Positions 63,301 through 64,000 of a DNA stretch of 64,000 nucleotides are shown here, in pieces. A program made the position numbers and the translations under genes. A model generated the notes under the pieces. That model had not been told where the DNA came from. It was given only the letters and a program-made list of their open reading frames with translations, and made no database searches. The first letter of the stretch is position 1. Each line of letters opens with the position of its first letter. The DNA comes from Drosophila persimilis (lineage: Eukaryota > Arthropoda > Insecta > Diptera > Drosophilidae). The stretch covers positions 62,001-126,000 of the forward strand of contig NW_020825352.1 of NCBI RefSeq assembly GCF_003286085.1, in the 5' to 3' direction.

Positions 63301-63475
63301 TTGGTTCGAAGAGGGATGCATTTGCGGAGGGGTTCCCTCCCAGGGGCCTGGTCGATATGACGGCAGAACTTATTTGAGTAACGCACTCACCACCCGCTTC
63401 GGCTCTTGCCGAGTTGTCCATAGCATCCATAACATCCATATTATTGGTCGTCAGATTTGGAGCAAGTGCGTCCAT
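60356..63475 (-). CDS. gag: Gag (ORF1), 1039 aa, intact
   Basis: Same domains as E1 Gag. The Gln tract after KLREEQQQQ is shortened (KHQQRGHNLG). Own changes include Tyr for Asp (LYTPMFKS), Val for Gly (TRVNGRPSYS), Lys for Ile/Arg sites in the C-terminal part and VETLKEY at the coiled-coil start. N-terminal allele NNMDVMDAMDN, as in E1. Confidence 0.9.
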   Translation of the reverse strand: MDALAPNLTTNNMDVMDAMDNSARAEAGGECVTQISSAVISTRPLGGNPSANASLFEPMFDSEGDADLAELETDSPESTLSSLGATVLEFERRFVDRGLYVRKYPPIPPKTDANIEEKPPSNTRTNTQTKIAPSESATGSKNSGAFALTKEHLSAHKQNKNKCYAHMFSRQNISENKNKQTTHTSIRESDACALSAAEPSAHNQNGGSSHQAPKRLPPNMHSHTYDKKRDACSLPSNQNTNTYKNEASLTYANNKTKTNTLTYAETINGTQKNNDQQQQQSLTTAERNNSSRSRKCLLPTLTQADEHNTQTRPSTRTKLVKEWLISVPPLLANEMPSPLPLTPIAKDKLTTNSFRSPLKRRCAAIETDTDDDDFTCLTLYTPMFKSQFAKRLHHETRQMESDAGQIRTPSNSVVPVLEVQHREPQRIEAESQQMETDNHQPQHQPDISINITPVQPSLRSTKVPTIFLPLVPAILPLINKLTTNPNVGKFTTKSMANSGLRVHCDDLITYNAIQNALAEDSTQLHTHQPRSERGYRVIVRHLHHTTPSSWISEELERLGFTARFIRGLKHRFNGRPLNIFEVEIQPKADGGHEAILDIKNLANQCVSIVRQAKPRDPAQCHRCQEFGHTKNYCRRPYKCMKCAGDHPTTACRKPRQEDPKCANCSGKHVSCYKGCPAYKKARSHLRANRLIAEQQRQQYQQQRQQPQQPTDQQRPQTQQPSRQSQSQQQQQTANTGTRVNGRPSYSRVLRSGNAEQQQQPRAAERQQPNSSRRPSQQQQPHIPAPKQQQSSQKKRPQHQQQQQHSSGRQGAKAAPAPTPAAAATPTTRRPLYSRGAQANPAENHLAKIQQKLREEQQQQKHQQRGHNLGRQHQQQHQHRGHHSQPQAKGRQCQRDQRVQPTPNRFQTPINPQHQQQPAIQCDGKCVETLKEYAVKIENLEKRLQELTILIASLTEAKGSGSAAANPPTQTPAAAPEAAPTPTRPAANSQPDAAAVSEDSDMDCEALSDDGDDQWTDDDSVDDEIADILDDYDSYYSDYF

Positions 63476-63701
63476 TTGGTGGCCTGGTCCAGGTACTCAG
63501 TAGCTTGCTTTTTCTTCCTCTTTCCTCAGTTGGGTTTATTGGCTTCCCTGAATTAAGGCACGATCACAGATGATTATATTGCATTATTTGCAATTATTTG
63601 GCACATATTGTTTATTTAGTTTCATTTAATTTAGTCCCGGTTTAAACATGTATTTTAATACATTTAAAGTTCCACATAAAACAACAAAAAACACAAGTCA
63701 C

Positions 63702-63807
63702 TTTTTTTTTTTTTTTTTTTCGATGTAATTAGATGCGCGTGCACGCCTACGATGCGCACACTCGCCCGCCAGCTTTGCTACTGGCGGAGTTTATTTCCAG
63801 CTTTTCC
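63702..63807 (-). mobile_element. E13: 106-nt 3'-end fragment or 5' tag between E12 and E14
   Basis: Nineteen T (63702-63720), then about 87 nt of the standard 3' terminus including the palindrome and hairpin (63766-63787), ending at cttttcc. It is followed at once by another oligo(T) and a second copy of the same terminus (E14). It is either a heavily 5'-truncated element or a tag left when E12 RNA started inside its upstream neighbour's 3' end, as known for D. melanogaster HeT-A. Confidence 0.75.
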
Positions 63808-64000
63808 TTTTTTTTTCGATGTAATTAGATGCGCGTGCACGCCTACGATGCGCACACTCGCCCGCCAGCTTTGCTACTGGCGGAGTTTATTTCCAGCTTT
63901 TCTTATTACCATAACTTCGGCAATTTACATTTAAGCTTAACTAACAACAATAATGTTCTTTTGAATTTTTGCGGGCAATTGACATTAACATTACATTAAC
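63808..64000 (-). mobile_element. E14: 3' end of the next element, cut by the window edge
   Basis: A short oligo(A) tail (9 T at 63808-63816), the hairpin (63862-63883), AATAAA, and the start of the CATTAA-type repeat. The visible sequence agrees with the E3/E11 type of 3' UTR. Its class cannot be decided from this piece. Confidence 0.75.

Larger units (their letters stand above)
58666..63701 (-). mobile_element. E12: full-length HeT-A-like element, most distal complete copy
   Basis: 5' UTR 63476-63701, gag 60356-63475 (open), 3' UTR 58666-60355, with an 18-base oligo(A) tail. The first part of gag and the leader match E1. Its 5' end is joined not to a full element but to the short fragment E13. 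Confidence 0.9.

Noticed and set aside
733..63720. CRISPR-like or satellite array reading of the ~5-kb periodicity
   Set aside because: The units contain a complete Gag gene, poly(A) tails and precise element ends; this is a retrotransposon array.

Overview
The window is one head-to-tail array of telomeric non-LTR retrotransposons of the Drosophila HeT-A/TAHRE kind. There is no host gene in it. Every element lies on the minus strand, and each starts immediately after the oligo(A) tail (an oligo(T) run on the plus strand) of its neighbour. The Drosophila assignment rests on four things: Jockey-type Gag with a PRE_C2HC-like region and zinc knuckles; most copies carrying gag but no reverse transcriptase; one copy carrying a Jockey-type endonuclease/RT while sharing the same gag, 5' UTR and 3' end; and strictly uniform orientation. 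I cannot name the species. By the known polarity of these elements (3' oligo(A) joined to the chromosome, 5' end facing the terminus), the left side would be centromere-proximal and the right side distal.

Layout (element names are mine): E0 1-732 (5' part only); E1 733-5563; E2 5564-13324 (the only RT-bearing copy, TAHRE-like); E3 13325-18351; E4 18352-23375; E5 23376-28524; E6 28525-33391; E7 33392-38224; E8 38225-43444; E9 43445-48467; E10 48468-53459; E11 53460-58665; E12 58666-63701; E13 63702-63807 (a 106-base 3'-end fragment or 5' tag); E14 63808-64000 (3' end only). A gag-only element has a ~225-nt 5' UTR, a ~3.1-kb gag and a 1.5-1.8-kb 3' UTR. Gag is open in E1, E4, E6, E7, E8, E9, E11 and E12. 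It is broken in E2 (100-nt deletion), E3 (+1 base), E5 (amber codon) and E10 (34-nt deletion). The E2 pol frame is also broken, in an A-run near its start, so no intact RT is visible here and mobility would need RT supplied in trans.

The most interesting structure is on the other strand. Read antisense (plus strand), each gag-only 3' UTR looks like a multi-exon transcript: 3 to 5 introns of 60-74 nt with good GT..AG signals, separated by exons of mostly 122-138 nt that are tandem duplications of one another. Conserved antisense-only splicing has been reported for D. melanogaster HeT-A; here the exon-intron unit itself is duplicated to different copy numbers. In E1 and E7 the spliced antisense exons form a continuous 213-codon frame, but it is broken in other subfamilies, so a noncoding or regulatory role is at least as likely. 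Each gag-only 3' UTR also carries TGACGTCA palindromes, an AATAAA, a perfect 7-bp hairpin and a 10-bp palindrome near its 3' end.

Subfamily markers (3' UTR type, 5' UTR type, gag alleles, small indels) are shuffled among copies, which points to recombination or gene conversion as well as transposition.
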